From Sarocladium kiliense (Eukaryota > Ascomycota > Sordariomycetes > Hypocreales > Sarocladiaceae), in the NCBI GenBank assembly GCA_030734395.1, contig JAUZTG010000003.1, positions 1,116,001 through 1,180,000 of the forward strand: DNA of 64,000 nt, read 5' to 3'. Positions 44,455 to 56,538 of this stretch are shown piece by piece. The translations under genes were made by a program, and so were the position numbers. The notes beneath the pieces were generated by a model, which saw only the letters and a list, made by a program, of their open reading frames with translations, was not told where the DNA came from and did no database searches. The first letter of the stretch is position 1. Every line of letters starts with the position of its first letter.

Positions 44455-46937
44455 GGCGAAACTGCTGGAAGATAGAGAAGCCTCGCGCAATGGGGGATCG
44501 GCTCGCCTGGTGGGCTGGTGTAGCTCGACGAGGCTTCACCTGATGCTGTTTCCCCGATAAATTTTTTTGGCGGTTAGCTTATCGATAGTGCCACCACAGC
44601 ACGCCACAGCTGTGGCTTAAGACCTTCGACGCAGCTCCGGGTTCTTGTCGACAACAACGACACGGAAGGTCTTGATATCTTTCATTATGATCCATGTTTG
44701 AGCTGATGACTTCCTTTCTGGGCATTCTTTTTCTTTGAATCAGAGAAGCTGCCGATGTCTCACTTGAGGTTAACTGCACCATACTGGCTGGACCATCTAG
44801 GGCCGGGTGCCACTTGTAACAGAATTTATGGAGTACCAAACCTAGGAAATGGCAGGGTCAGGCCCCTGCTAAAATAAATGAGGAATACCTTGCTGTCAGA
44901 GATGCAAGGAAATTTTGTCGTGAATTTTGTCACCCTATCCATGTCGCTTCAGGCGCCTAGTCACAGTTGGCTCCGACCAGGAGTCCGAAAACTCAGTTAT
45001 GAGATTCTGCTCAAACCCCAGCAGCTGTAGGCGGATTTGGGGGCGACCGAGCTGACAAATTAAATGAGAACCCAGCCTCGCACAATTTGCTCGTCAGAAT
45101 GACTTGTGACTTTTGTCGCCCTGCGTATCACAGACGGCTGCTCAGGATAAGACGCGTGGAGACTGTAGACTCCTGCTGAAACAACCACGCACTCCGGACT
45201 CCCTGTTAGACAGCCTTCCAGAGTGAAGAAGCCACCTGGGTCTCTTCGGCATGGTACGTGGTTGCGTAGTGTTCACAGGTACCAAGGGACGCGAAGCTTG
45301 TCATGGGAGCATGGATTGCCACCGGCTCCAGTTGTCTCATATTCCGCCAACGAGGGATGTGAACTTTGTTTTCATAGGTGCCGTTGTACTTTTCACGTTG
45401 CTTCCGAAGGAACGCTGTACACAATATTCGTAGGAGTCGTGAGAAGACCTGAGGCCTCAACGGCTTGGCTTGTATGGTCCCAGTGGACGTAAAACCCTGG
45501 TAACGCTTACAAACTTGTAAACTAGGTCTTCCGTGAGACCATCTTGCAGGAATAACGTCTCTGCCTTCTGACATTCATACATGTGGTGGAGGACCCGTCC
45601 TGTTGTCCTTTGCGCCTTTGTGAGCCTAACAGGTACCAAGTACTAAGTCAGCCGGTGTGTACTGATGCCTCACAGCCGCATTCGGTCGCTCTATACATAG
45701 ATACTCCCTTTGGCAAACACACAAAGCTTGGGTCAATGCTTTTCCACGGACCGACTTCTTTGCCGAGAACATTAATGAGTTTGCGCCAAAGAACTCTGAA
45801 TCGAGATCGGGAGGTGCAGCACGCTGTCTTTACCCAGAGAGGTGGGAAACATTCCAGTCGCCAGTCTCCCATTCCCAATCCGGAAGCGCTGCCACCGCGG
45901 CAAGATCTCTAAACTCTATGCCCATGCGGTGTGGGCATCGAGGTTTTCACGTTCCTGAATCATTCTCCTCGGTGCGCGGGTGCTTAACGAGTCGTCGCAC
46001 GGGAGAATTGTGATCTACCGCATTCCTGCATTGAGTCGCGTGTTCATAAATTCTTTGGAAAAGTTTTGCAGAATGCGCAGTTTTGAGGTTGATAGAGACT
46101 CTCACCTCTTTGCCCGCGCAGCGAACACGACCAGGTTCCCCAGGTTCAAGGATCGCTAGCTGTCGTCCCAAGTGTTCCGGGTACCGAAAGGACTGACACG
46201 CGTCGTGGGCCACTTCCGGCCGCCTCATCTAATGGACTCACAGGCTCTCTTGACTCGCAAATCCCCTGAAGGCAAATCCCTCACCCTCCTTTACAGAGGC
46301 TCATTGTGTGATGGTGGCGTCAAGCCCTCTCCCATCACACGCGATGCGGACCTGGCTAAGGCCCATCGTCCCTGGACCTAAACTCCTCCTGGTCATGCAG
46401 AGCGACCATCTCCCGGACATTAGCTTTATGGGCTGTGCTCCTGACTTCTAGTATGCTTCTGAAACGGCTATACCGTAGGAGGAGCGTCTTCTTTGGGGTT
46501 CTTTCTGGGTACGCAACGCGTGTGTGTGGATGCTAGAACCTAGATGGAGCGTCGGCTTGGGCCATGATTCGAGCGAATGCTGGAGAACTTCGAGGCTCAG
46601 AAGCAGGTACCCGATACTGTGGCTTTTTCCAGAGCGGAAAACTCTTCGAAGCCTGCGCGTTCTCCTCGGCCGATCTGGATGTTGGTGCCCGAGATGTGAG
46701 TATAAGAAAGCGTTCCTCCTCCCCGGGAATCTATCTTGACTCTCCCCCACAAAGACACATTCTCTCATACCACCCGCTTTGATCCTTCTGTTCGGCTGGC
46801 CGCTCTCTTCAACAGTCTTCAGTCATTCTCTTCGACTTCGATCAGTCACTCCTTCTCTAGACTCTTATACTCTCCGCTGTGCGTTGAGATCACTCCAGTC
46901 TACCACTCCCTTCTTCACACCACAACACTCCTTCAAG
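44455..46937. other. Long intergenic region
   Basis: No supportable gene. The frames seen (45206–45574 minus, 45583–45912 plus, 46448–46768 minus) are short and featureless. The final 200 bases are a C/T-rich leader. Confidence 0.45.
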
Positions 46938-47597
46938 ATGATTGCCTCTATCACTGCCTTCATTGCGGCTTCGGCCACCATCGTTTCTGGTGCCTCGATC
47001 CCTGTTCGTCGAGGTAACTCCGCCAGCATCACTCCTCATGACCAGTACTCCTCCTCCATCGGCGTCCTGGGCTGCAAGATCGACACCAACCGTGTGGCCT
47101 ACTGGCCCAGCTCCGTTGGTTGCGACGACCTTTGTGTCAAGGTCTCCCACGATGGCCGGAGCACTCATCTTCTCAAGATCGATACCTCTGGTGGTGCCCA
47201 CGATATCAGCTACGATGCATGGAACTACCTCGGCTTCGGCAAGTCTGCTAAGGATGACCCCCAAATGGGCGGTGGCATCGACATGACTTACGAGACCGTC
47301 TCCATGGATGAGTGCAAGGACCTTCTGGACGACGGCAAGCTGCCTCTGTCTGCCGCCAACTCTATGAACTACGTCGCCGCTTGTCTGGCTGAGCCAGACA
47401 GCTGGGTGGCCAAGAACTATGTTCTTTACAACATCGCGGATGCTATCTGCACTATTGGCCACGATGAGAAGTGCGAGCTGGACCTGGCCGTCAGCAACCA
47501 GCCTTCTTGCCCTAGTGGCCTCGGAACCTCGGGTGACCTCAAGGATGACAAGGTCGTCAACATTGCATATGGCACCGGCAAGGAGGCTGATGCTTAA
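46938..47597 (+). CDS. Secreted protein, putative double-psi β-barrel-like fold
   Basis: A single exon of 219 residues from the ATG at 46938. The signal peptide is IASITAFIAASATIVSGAS, followed by a possible PVRR processing site. The mature chain has SSSIGVLGCKIDTNRVAYWP, VGCDDLCVKVSHDGRSTHLL, SGGAHDISYDAWNYL, MGGGIDMTYETV and LPLSAANSMNYVAACL, with eight Cys likely in disulfides. This pattern is widespread in secreted proteins of filamentous ascomycetes. It suggests an expansin/barwin-like β-barrel without a known active site, which is inference. The leader is C/T-rich, suggesting good expression. The last 97 bases are repeated immediately downstream. Confidence 0.8.
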   Translation: MIASITAFIAASATIVSGASIPVRRGNSASITPHDQYSSSIGVLGCKIDTNRVAYWPSSVGCDDLCVKVSHDGRSTHLLKIDTSGGAHDISYDAWNYLGFGKSAKDDPQMGGGIDMTYETVSMDECKDLLDDGKLPLSAANSMNYVAACLAEPDSWVAKNYVLYNIADAICTIGHDEKCELDLAVSNQPSCPSGLGTSGDLKDDKVVNIAYGTGKEADA

Positions 47598-47695
47598 AGC
47601 CCTCTGGCCCTAGTGGTCTTGGAACCCTGGACGATCTCAAGGACGACAAGGTTGTCAACATTGCATATGTCACCGGCAAGGAGGCTGATCCATAA
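47501..47695 (+). repeat. Tandem duplication of the gene's 3' end
   Basis: Copies are 47501–47597 and 47599–47695. They differ at about 14 of 97 bases. Copy 2 ends in its own TAA and encodes a similar tail (PSGLGTLDDLKDDKVVNIAY). Six of the eleven altered codons are synonymous. Copy 2 lies after the stop and is offset by 98 bases, so it is out of frame with the gene. Confidence 0.9.
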
Positions 47696-47697
47696 AG

Positions 47698-48579
47698 CCT
47701 TGTGTCCGAATTTTGTTATTTTAGGCGTTTGGGATAGAATGATACAGAATGGATTATGACAAAATTGATGATATTCACTTGTAAATGTATGCATCCTTCA
47801 CTTGTGTTAGGTGACCAGCGCAAGTCAACTGAACGTGGTGGAGACGAGTGATCTAAGACGCATGTTGGTTGGAACACCAGGTAATGGCTCACCAAGAGCA
47901 CTGCAGAAATACCGATGACCATCGACACTGTGAACTGGACATATGGACATGGCTTTGACATTGGCGCAGCCGTGGGAGCAAGTCGAAAGTGACCAATCCT
48001 ATTCTGAAGATTGCGCGCGGTTGATGACCAACCAGGCGCTTCGCTGACTATGGGGCTGGTAGTTGCATATCGCTGTAACAAGAACTTCACCCTCCGGTGA
48101 CGGAGCGGCCGTTCGCTTCCCTCTGTCGGGGCCTGGTTCCGCGCTCAGTGGCATCCAGCAACTTCCACAGCGGCTTCCCCCGCTAGTAGTGGCTGCTGAC
48201 ACCGAGGTTACAGCAGTCTCAAGCCACATGCTGCTGATTCATCCACTGAAACACACAACACCCCTCCATCCCGGTGCCGACTTGAGCCCATCCCACTCGC
48301 ATACAGCCGCGGGGCAGACCCTGTGAACGGTCCCGTACCCGCCTCGGCGAAGGCCACCTTAGTAATAATGTCGACATGACTCCCGCTTCCGCCAGCTTTG
48401 ACCTTCTCGGACATGTGGATGACCCAATTACCTGCTTCCCGTTTCCGAGCCCGCTTCTCCTTGTCATTGAATAGCCTTTTGGTCTATCATCCCTGCCTCT
48501 TCATATCTCACCAATACGCAGTCCGCTTCCTGCGACTTCAATTCCTCTGGTCGCGTGCGATTTGGACACAACACCGACG
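47698..48579. other. Intergenic, promoter of GTP cyclohydrolase II
   Basis: No gene is seen. The last 200 bases are pyrimidine-rich. Confidence 0.45.
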
Positions 48580-49754
48580 ATGCCGGAGGCCACCACGAAC
48601 CCCGGCGCCAGCTCGCAGGAGCAGCTCCCCTCTTTCTACTCGCCACGCTCAACTCCCGCTGACAGCTCAGCCGAAAAGTCGCAAGATGCTGGCAAACAGC
48701 ATGTAGACGAGATTTCGCTCAATTCAACGCCGCGATCCGAGGCGGTCCAACTTCCCCCACCATCACTCCTCTCCCCCGCCTTCACCCCTCCTGCGACACC
48801 AGGCACACAAACTCCAAGCACGGCTGGTCCACGAGGAGTGCCAGTTGATAGCTCGATTGATTCTGGTGGCTGTGGTTCAAAGCGCCCGAAGCTGCTTGAG
48901 ACACTACCCGAGGTCCAATGCATTGTCCGTGCCCGAATCCCGACGACAACGGGTACCGAAATGTATCTGCACCTTTACACCAACAGCGTCGACAACAAAG
49001 AGCATCTGGCTATTGTGTTTGGCAATCATATTCGCAGCAAGTCTCTCGATGCACCAAGAGAGGGGGAGACAGAGATGGATAGGATGGTCAGAGGCGCATA
49101 TACTGGGCGCTTGTTCCCTGGCCGGACTACAAGTGCAATGGCTGGCGGTGAGTCCTCACAAGATTCGTCAGCACCGAACGGCCCGCCACTTGTGCGTATT
49201 CACTCGGAATGCTACACTGGAGAGACGGCTTGGTCGGCGAGGTGCGACTGTGGTGAACAACTCGATGAAGCAGCGCGACTCATGAGCCTGCCCAGCAATG
49301 CAAACGGCGGAATCATCGTTTACCTCAGGCAGGAAGGCCGGGGTATTGGACTGGGCGAGAAGCTCAAGGCATACAACCTCCAGGATCTCGGGTCAGATAC
49401 TGTTGAGGCTAATTTGCTCCTCCGACACCCTGCCGATGCGCGCAGCTACGGTCTAGCTACAGCTATGCTTATGGACTTGGGACAAAAAGATGTGAGACTG
49501 CTCACGAACAACCCTGACAAGATTCGGGCGGTTGAGGGTCCGAACAGGGAGATCGTGGTTACGGAGAGGGTAGCAATGGTACCACTTTCGTGGAAGGGTC
49601 GTGGTGGTTTCAGGAGTCAGGAAGTTGAGGGTTATCTCAAGACCAAGGTAAGAAACGTCGCACGCTGTAGAGGTTGCTCCTGCGCAGACATGCTAACAAG
49701 ATGCAGATTGAAAAGATGGGCCACATGCTGGAGATGGGCGGAATGCCAAGTTAG
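48580..49754 (+). CDS. RIB1: GTP cyclohydrolase II (riboflavin biosynthesis)
   Basis: Exons 48580–49647 and 49707–49754 (intron 59 nt) give 371 residues. It converts GTP to a 2,5-diaminopyrimidine ribonucleotide, the first committed step of riboflavin synthesis, in the cytosol. A Ser/Pro-rich N-terminal extension of about 110 residues precedes the catalytic domain. The zinc site is ECYTGETAWSARCDCG (three Cys), followed by IIVYLRQEGRGIGLGEKLKAY with the catalytic Tyr/Arg region, and LLTNNPDKIRAVEG for substrate binding. The short second exon (IEKMGHMLEMGGMPS) completes the family's C-terminus and justifies the intron. The first in-frame ATG was used. The N-terminal tail is poorly conserved, so the exact start is the weak point. 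Confidence 0.93.
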
Positions 49755-50299
49755 TAGGGCATCAGGTCTTACAAGGCCGAAGTGGAAGACATTGCATGTT
49801 AGATTTAGATGGGAGTTCTGGGTCTCATTCACAAGTGGCGTTAGGCGAGGCATGTGTCATTAAACGAAGATATCAGCACATACCATGTTGTGTATGTTAG
49901 GGAGTGGTCATCGATTCTGGGTCGACGCAAATTCAATACCTAGGTTATTCGTGCGCCGTTGTGGAACAAGCGCAACCCGCACGCGTTCACCAAATTCTTG
50001 AGCCGTCATTCAGTTCCATTGTTCCATGCTTGCAATAGAGTTGCAGCCAGCTGTCGACGTTTCCAATCTTTGAAGCCTGCACCTGTGCGATTCTTGGACC
50101 CACTGAAATTCTAAGGCAGCTCCAGATTCAGTCGCGCCTGGCATTCGCTACCACGCGCCGCTGAAACCCGACCTACACTTTTTTCGAACGTCACTTCACC
50201 AAGCCTTCTTTCCTTGCCCTGCACCTCAATCGGCAGCCGAACTCTCGAACGGCTTCTTCTGCCTCTTTCTACCATGACCTGATCGATTCTGCCTTGAAA
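49755..50299. other. Intergenic, nothing seen
   Basis: 3' flank of RIB1 and 5' region of the acidic nuclear protein gene. Confidence 0.4.
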
Positions 50300-53200
50300 A
50301 TGGCGTCCTCGGACATGCGCCTTCGGCTGATCATCCGGCGGCATGGTCTGCCGGAAGTCAAGATCGTATGGCCATGCACAGCTACCGATGACCTTACTGT
50401 TGCTTGTTTGCTCTCCAGCGTGAACGAGGTCATTCCGCTCGAGAGCACGGACTGGGGGCTAGAGGACTACGTTGTCGAGCTGACGGATGGGCAGGGCGGC
50501 TCCTTCGAGTGCTTGCACTTTCAGCAGATTCACAAGATCTTGAAGCATGATGATCAGGTGCTGTATGTAGCCCCTCCTTCCCTCTCTGAACTGTCGGGGT
50601 TCGAGCAAAGTCTGACAGGCATGCAGCATTCGATCACTTCTCACCGACGACCTGAGACGAAGGCGCATTAGTGGACGCGAACAGATCTCCTCCGATGGAA
50701 AGCACCTATTCGATGGTGTAGCCTTCGGCCGGCCCTGGTTGCGAGCTCCTCGAGGCCGACCTCCACTCGAACTTCCTCCCCGCAAGCGCGCACGAATTAC
50801 CTACGACACCAATGGCACCGGTGAGCCAGAGGACGAAGAAATCAGTGATGCTGCGCAGCAGGTCACGCTGCACGGAGCTGTCCCTCTGGAAGGGCTGGAC
50901 CACAATAGCGTTGGCGTTCGATTTTCTTTCGATGACGAAGATGCTCAACATGCAGATCACGAGCTCGACGAGGAGGACGATTTCGAAGATGATGACGACT
51001 TCGAGCCCGCCATCGAAGACGGCCGGGTCACTTCTGAAGATGAAGACGAGGAAGCCAAGGATTTGGACAAGGACATAGACGGTCTTGAAGAGGAGCTCCA
51101 GCTGCTGAAGCACGATAACGCGGTGATCGGGGAGGACGATGATTCTGCTGCTCTTCTTGAGCTTGACGACACGGCGCCAGCCCTTCCGAGCATCACAATC
51201 AACGGAGTGGATGAGCTACTTCCCCTGCGAAGCGCCTTCCCTCTGACGCCCTTGGCTTCTATACGAGACGAGTATAAGCGGCAACAAGGCGATCTTAGTC
51301 GCACTCATCAGGCGTTATCTATGTACAATGATCCGCGCTTGAGCTTCGATGAAATGATGGAGGATGCCCTTTGCGGAATAAACGGTTTCCGTTCCACCAT
51401 TCAAGACGATCTACAGAACGCACGTGCTGCCAAAAATGCACGACCACTGATCGAGGTGGTTGAGACGGAGATCAAGAATGACCCTGGCAGTCACACAGCT
51501 CTTGCGCCAGCTCGAGATACTGCGAACCCATCCGTGGTTCCCTCCAGCCCGGTCCAGAGGATGTCAAACAATGACGAAACGTCGAGCTCTGGCTCAAGCT
51601 CGGATGAATCGTCTTCATCCGGTTCGAGTGACTTAGATTCATCTTCAGACGACGAGAGTGGAAGTGATGACAGTCCCACGGGCCCCGCCCCTGGTCCCTC
51701 CAAAGATGCCCAGGCGTCAGACAGCTCTTCAGATAGCTCTTCAGACAGCTCGGATTATAGCTCCTGCATGTCAACAAGCTCGGATGAGTCTGGCCCGGCC
51801 ACAAAGACCAGAAAAGCTTCAAAGGATGCAAAAGAGACGACGTCGCAGGCGCACAAAGCAGGAAACACAGCGGGAAAGCCCGTCGCGATACCGTTCTCGA
51901 AACAGAAACTTGATCCCCGGCTGTTTGAGGCCAACTCTGACACAGATTCCAACTCCTCATCAGAATCTGATAGCAGCTCTGGGTCGGACTCGGAACTTCT
52001 CAATCCTGCATCAAAACAGGGAGCAACCATGAGCAAGGGATCTACAGGTACAGGAACCCAGCGTGTCCAGTCATCCTTAAAGAACTCGCAGAACGAAGCT
52101 CCTCCTGGCCAGGGCCTGACTAAGACTCAGAAGCGTAACATGCGGAGGAGACGCGCCCAAGCTTCTAAGAATGCACAGGCATCGCCTGAAGATGTACACA
52201 TCCAACAGGGCCAGCCAGCCAAGGATGCAGCCGCTAACGAACCTGAAGATCCCGCGTTTCAGGCTCGAAAGGCGGCTCTGTTGGCTTCCATCGGCCAAGG
52301 GTCCCTGGGCGTTGAGCATCCAGAGGCATCCCATGGTGGAGAAGCAGAGGAGCCACAGCGACCAAAAGGTGATGAAAAAGAAGGGCAGCAAAGGCCTCGG
52401 ATGCGGTTTGACCTTGGAGCCGGACGACGCATGCTCTTTGGTGCTTTGGGTATGAAGAATCCGAAAACAAAGGAAGACGAAGCAAAGATCAGAGATGGGC
52501 TGCTCAAGGATGTGAAGCCTTTACTAAATCATCGTTTGAGGGAACAGCGACCGGAACCAGCACAAGAGGCGTCCAGCTCCTCTTCATCTGACAGCGACTC
52601 TTCGGAGGACGAAGATCCAGATACCTGGAAGAGCAAGATCTCATACAGAGCTGTGGAGTGCTGCCAGGAGGGTGTCACACTCAGCGAACCACCCTTCCCT
52701 TTCGTTCAGCGCTGGGATCCGCAGCAGCAGTACGGTGCAAGAAACAAGCGCAAGAGAAAATCCCAAGCGGTTTTTGACGAGGAGTATGTTGGTGATGAGT
52801 CTATGCTCAGTAGCTTTCAGGGGGAAACCAAGCAGATGAACGCTTCTGCAATGCGCAAAAAACCGAGGACTGCTGGAAGCAACGAGCTCCAGACTACTGA
52901 ACACCGAAATGAGGACACTACCATTCTGGACTACCATGATCCGGTGCCGTCCGCAGAAAGTAAGGTTTCAGAGCCTGATGACTTACCAGAACTTCCTTCG
53001 GATGTCGACAACCTGCCTGTACTCAAGCCAGGTGATGCTAGAATTGGCATGGTGATCACTTGGAAAGAATGGTCGCTTTCTAAGGGAAATTCGTGGACTC
53101 CTCAGCTCAGCTCGGTAACAGCCCTGGTCATCAAGATCAGCTCTGAGCAAACACTTAGTGTTCTGCTCGCGAAGAGAGATCGCAAAAATGATGAGCGTGA

Positions 53201-54554
53201 GTTTGATGCAGAAACTGGAGAGCGTATTTACTCCAAATTTGAGATGCCCGGAGTCGATGATGAGGACGATGTACTAGATGATGGGCATCGAGACGTGACA
53301 TTCGACGGTATGATCGAGCCACGGACGGTTCAACGTGAACCTTCTCCAGACACTTTGAGAGGAAGGTCAACTGGAATCAGCGAGCATGGTCGCGATGGTA
53401 CGCAACACGCTGGCCGCATCGCCAACCCCAACACCTCAGGGCTGGTTGCATCCGCCGAGGGTCCGGCGGCAGCTCCGCATGCGCCCAGCTCGTCAGATTC
53501 CATTTCGTCTTGTCAGCCGCTTGTTGATATCGGAAACAACCCCTTCTCCCAGCTATTCAACCTTTCGGCTTCGGCCATTGGAAGCACTACGGCCCAGAAG
53601 GATACATCGATGCTAGATGCTCCTGACGCTGAATCCACCCCACGACAGCCAGCAGGGCAACGTCCAGCCTTCCCTGCCTCCCAGCGCATCTTCGTTGTCG
53701 AAGAGGATGACCACGATAAGAGTGGACCTACGGTACCAGATCTGGCAGAGGAGGTCAGAGTGTCACCCCAGCAGGTCGAGACCTCACGCACTTTGGACGA
53801 CGTCAATCACAGCTCAGCGGACCCGACAGCCTTGCAACAGAGCTCTGTCAATGGGAAGAAGACCGATGCGCCAAGCTTGCACGAGGACCTTGCGATGGAA
53901 GAGGACAGTGTGATTCCAGAGACTCTACCCCAGCAACACATGACTCCTATTGCGAAAGCGGAGCAACATAGTTCTTCAGCCAGCAGCAGTCCCATCCCTT
54001 CTTTGGACGACATCTTCTACACCGCCGTCACTAAGAAGCAAACCAAGAGCCCTCTAAAATCGCCTCAGGGGTCCGAGGGTAGACACAAATTTGGCAGCGA
54101 TCCGGGATATCTCGAGGCTATGCAGAAGCTAGATGAGGAGGAAGACTCTGATACCGTGGACACGAAGAAGTCTACTCGTTCACTATTCATGAGTGCAAGC
54201 CAGCCCGCGAAGTCTGCGACGGCCGCCACCACGCCTGGCAAGCGCTCAATCAAGAAGCCACCACCCTTCGTGCTCCCTGCAGGCACCTCAGTCATTGATG
54301 TCGAAGACAGCGCGTCTGAGTCACCAGTCGTCGTTGCATCCTCGGCGGTCAGCAACCGCAGCGCTAGTAGCAATGGCTCCGCTGGAGCGAAGAAGAGGAA
54401 CAAGCCAGCCGAAGCTTATCAATCGGTCAAGACGCGCGGTTTGGCATTTGATTCGTCGCCTTCGGCGAACACAAGGCAGCGTACGAACAGTACGTCAAAT
54501 GGCTCGAAGCGTGGCAGGGGCAGGCCTCGCAAGGCGAGTGTGCGGATTGATTGA
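50300..54554 (+). CDS. Large acidic nuclear protein with coilin-like layout
   Basis: Exons 50300–50562 and 50627–54554 (intron 64 nt) give 1396 residues. The N-terminus (DMRLRLIIRRHGLP ... IPLESTDWGLEDYVVEL ... FQQIHKILKHDDQVLI) looks like a ubiquitin-like fold, as in coilin's self-association domain, and continues into RRISGREQISSDGKHLFDG. A long acidic and Ser/Asp-rich middle with SSDSSSDSS runs recalls Nopp140/SRP40 linkers. A basic KTQKRNMRRRRAQ motif lies near residue 585, and IGMVITWKEWSLSKGNSWTP near 885–945 resembles coilin's Tudor-like domain. The end has AT-hook-like GSKRGRGRPRK. It is almost certainly nuclear. The N-terminal region matches a conserved but unnamed fungal family. The coilin relation is my inference from domain order. 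Confidence 0.8.
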
Positions 54555-55420
54555 AGATCATGAGATGTACGAATAGACTAAAGGGAGAGGGATATACCCA
54601 ATGCTTTTGCTGATGGTTGTTCTGCCATCAGGACCGATGATAAGTGTTGAACGGCGCATATCTCAGAAACGGCGATGTTGTATTGTATCGATAGGGTTGG
54701 ATCCGGCGATGTCAGGATGAAGGAGTCAAAACACTAGGACCAGTCTTGCTCAGGTTCGTTGAAAGGACCAAAGGACACATTTGCTAGCTCAGATGGACTG
54801 AATTGACATGCCATGCAGAGCTCTGATTCGCTCTTATAAATCCTGCTTCAAACATGATGCTGCAAGTCATGTCGCATCCGCGCATTGCGCAAGCGCCCAG
54901 ACTGAGTGCTACTTGTGCTTATTGTGAGAGTTAATTCCGCCGCGCGTGATTAATCGGTACATTCGTGGCAGTAGCTTTGGCTGCTGTCCCTATCGTTAGT
55001 GGTGTGAAGCCGTGCAAGGAACCAAGCCGAAATGATTGGTGGTCAGCGACTCAAGGGTGGGTGCAAGCACAATGAGGTTAATGCAAACGACGACTGGACC
55101 AGAACCACTCTAAATCATGACGAGACTCCTGTGGCTTTCTTGATTATGACTGTGTCTGTCAGTAATAGCATGGTGTGGGTTGGTCATGCTGCTTTCTCTG
55201 CTTCTGAGTTGCTCATGAAGAGGGTGTGCTGTGTGAAGAGAACAGAAGTATATGTAAACTGCAGAGTAGCTGTGTTTTGACTGTGAGCTGAAAGGGAAGT
55301 CATTTGCGACATCTGTGCTTCAAGACCACCTTTGAGGAGCAATTTTCTTTGTTTCACAAAAATTAGCCTCCTTTCAAAGTTGTGAACGACGCCGACACGG
55401 TTTGAACAAGGCAAAACGAT
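54555..55420. other. Intergenic, nothing seen
   Basis: A frame at 55032–55280 has no domain and is read as chance. Confidence 0.4.
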
Positions 55421-55861
55421 ATGGTGTTGAGTCGTCTTCACAGGCTTCTGGCCGTGATCATCCTTTCCCTCGCCTCTCTCGCCTCTCTCGCCACCGCCAT
55501 TCCAACGAGCCCGGCGACTTTATCTACTGTACCGATCAAACCTTCAATAACCTCCATTGCCAACCAAGCCACAGCTACAGGGGCGGATCATGTCCGTGCA
55601 CGGGACCCTCAAGATGTCGAAAGCATCCCGCCCTATACCGCCATCGTGACCGCTGCACCCAACAATGATGCTGCGTTGGCAAGTCAGGGCTGGTATCAGA
55701 CAACGTACTATGAGTGTCGGACCAGGGGAGGGGAAGAGCATTGTGGCTGGCACGTGCCAGTCAGGCAGATAGCGGGAGGTCAGAGGTCAAGAGGAAGAGA
55801 AGGGGTTGTCGGTATGGTATTATGGATCGCGTTGGGGGTCATCATGGTCGGGATGTTGTAG
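55421..55861 (+). CDS. Small secreted or GPI-anchored protein
   Basis: A single exon of 146 residues. It has a strong signal peptide (LLAVIILSLASLASLATA), a Thr/Ser/Pro-rich mature N-terminus, then a small Cys motif GWYQTTYYECRTRGGEEHCGWH, and a C-terminal hydrophobic helix (VVGMVLWIALGVIMVGML) ending at the stop. This is the shape of a GPI-anchored or tail-anchored surface protein. The TYYEC...EHCGWH core recurs in small ascomycete surface proteins, and its function is unknown. Confidence 0.75.
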   Translation: MVLSRLHRLLAVIILSLASLASLATAIPTSPATLSTVPIKPSITSIANQATATGADHVRARDPQDVESIPPYTAIVTAAPNNDAALASQGWYQTTYYECRTRGGEEHCGWHVPVRQIAGGQRSRGREGVVGMVLWIALGVIMVGML

Positions 55862-56538
55862 GACAGGAGATTTGTTGTTATTAACTCGGTTTGTTGGGAA
55901 CACGTTATGGCTGTACGAGCCATGGAGTCTGGAGTTGGGTCAGTCTTCTACGCTGTGTTCGTGTACTGGAGACATGTCGCATCTGAGAGAACACATGAGC
56001 AACGATGCAGTTCATTAGCATCACAAATGTACACACCAAGACATCACCGGAAGGAACCGTGAACTTTGTCTTTGGTCCGAAACCCGAAAACACCTTGATT
56101 TCATGCTAGTGCTGGACGAAGGCAGACCATGTATGACAAACAAGCCCGATGAACCCTTCCGTCCGAGACCTTCGCGCCCCCTCCCCTTTTTCCCACCTCC
56201 CCCCTCCGTGGTCCAGGAGGAGATCGTCGGCAGAAGTTCATCTCGTGTGCAGTTTCTAGGTTTTGCGCAAAAGAGGAAAAAACCCTGAATCTGTCCCAAA
56301 AGTAGAAAAACATCTCTTCCACGCCGTCCTTTGTCCGTGAGAAAACCGTTGTTGTATTGTTTCCACACTCGCGCGCCACACCCTCCTCGCCATCCTTTTT
56401 CCATCCGCACTCCATCGATACAAGGCAATCGGTACGACCGTGAGATTCGGACAAGAAAGAACGAGGGAGGGAGATGGTGGGAGGTGGTTCTTTCGTTCGT
56501 CTCGGCGTTCCCGTCGCTTGTTCGCGGGGGCGATACGT
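55862..56538. other. Convergent spacer
   Basis: Between the 3' ends of the small surface protein gene and the RPS24 gene. No gene is seen. Confidence 0.4.
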
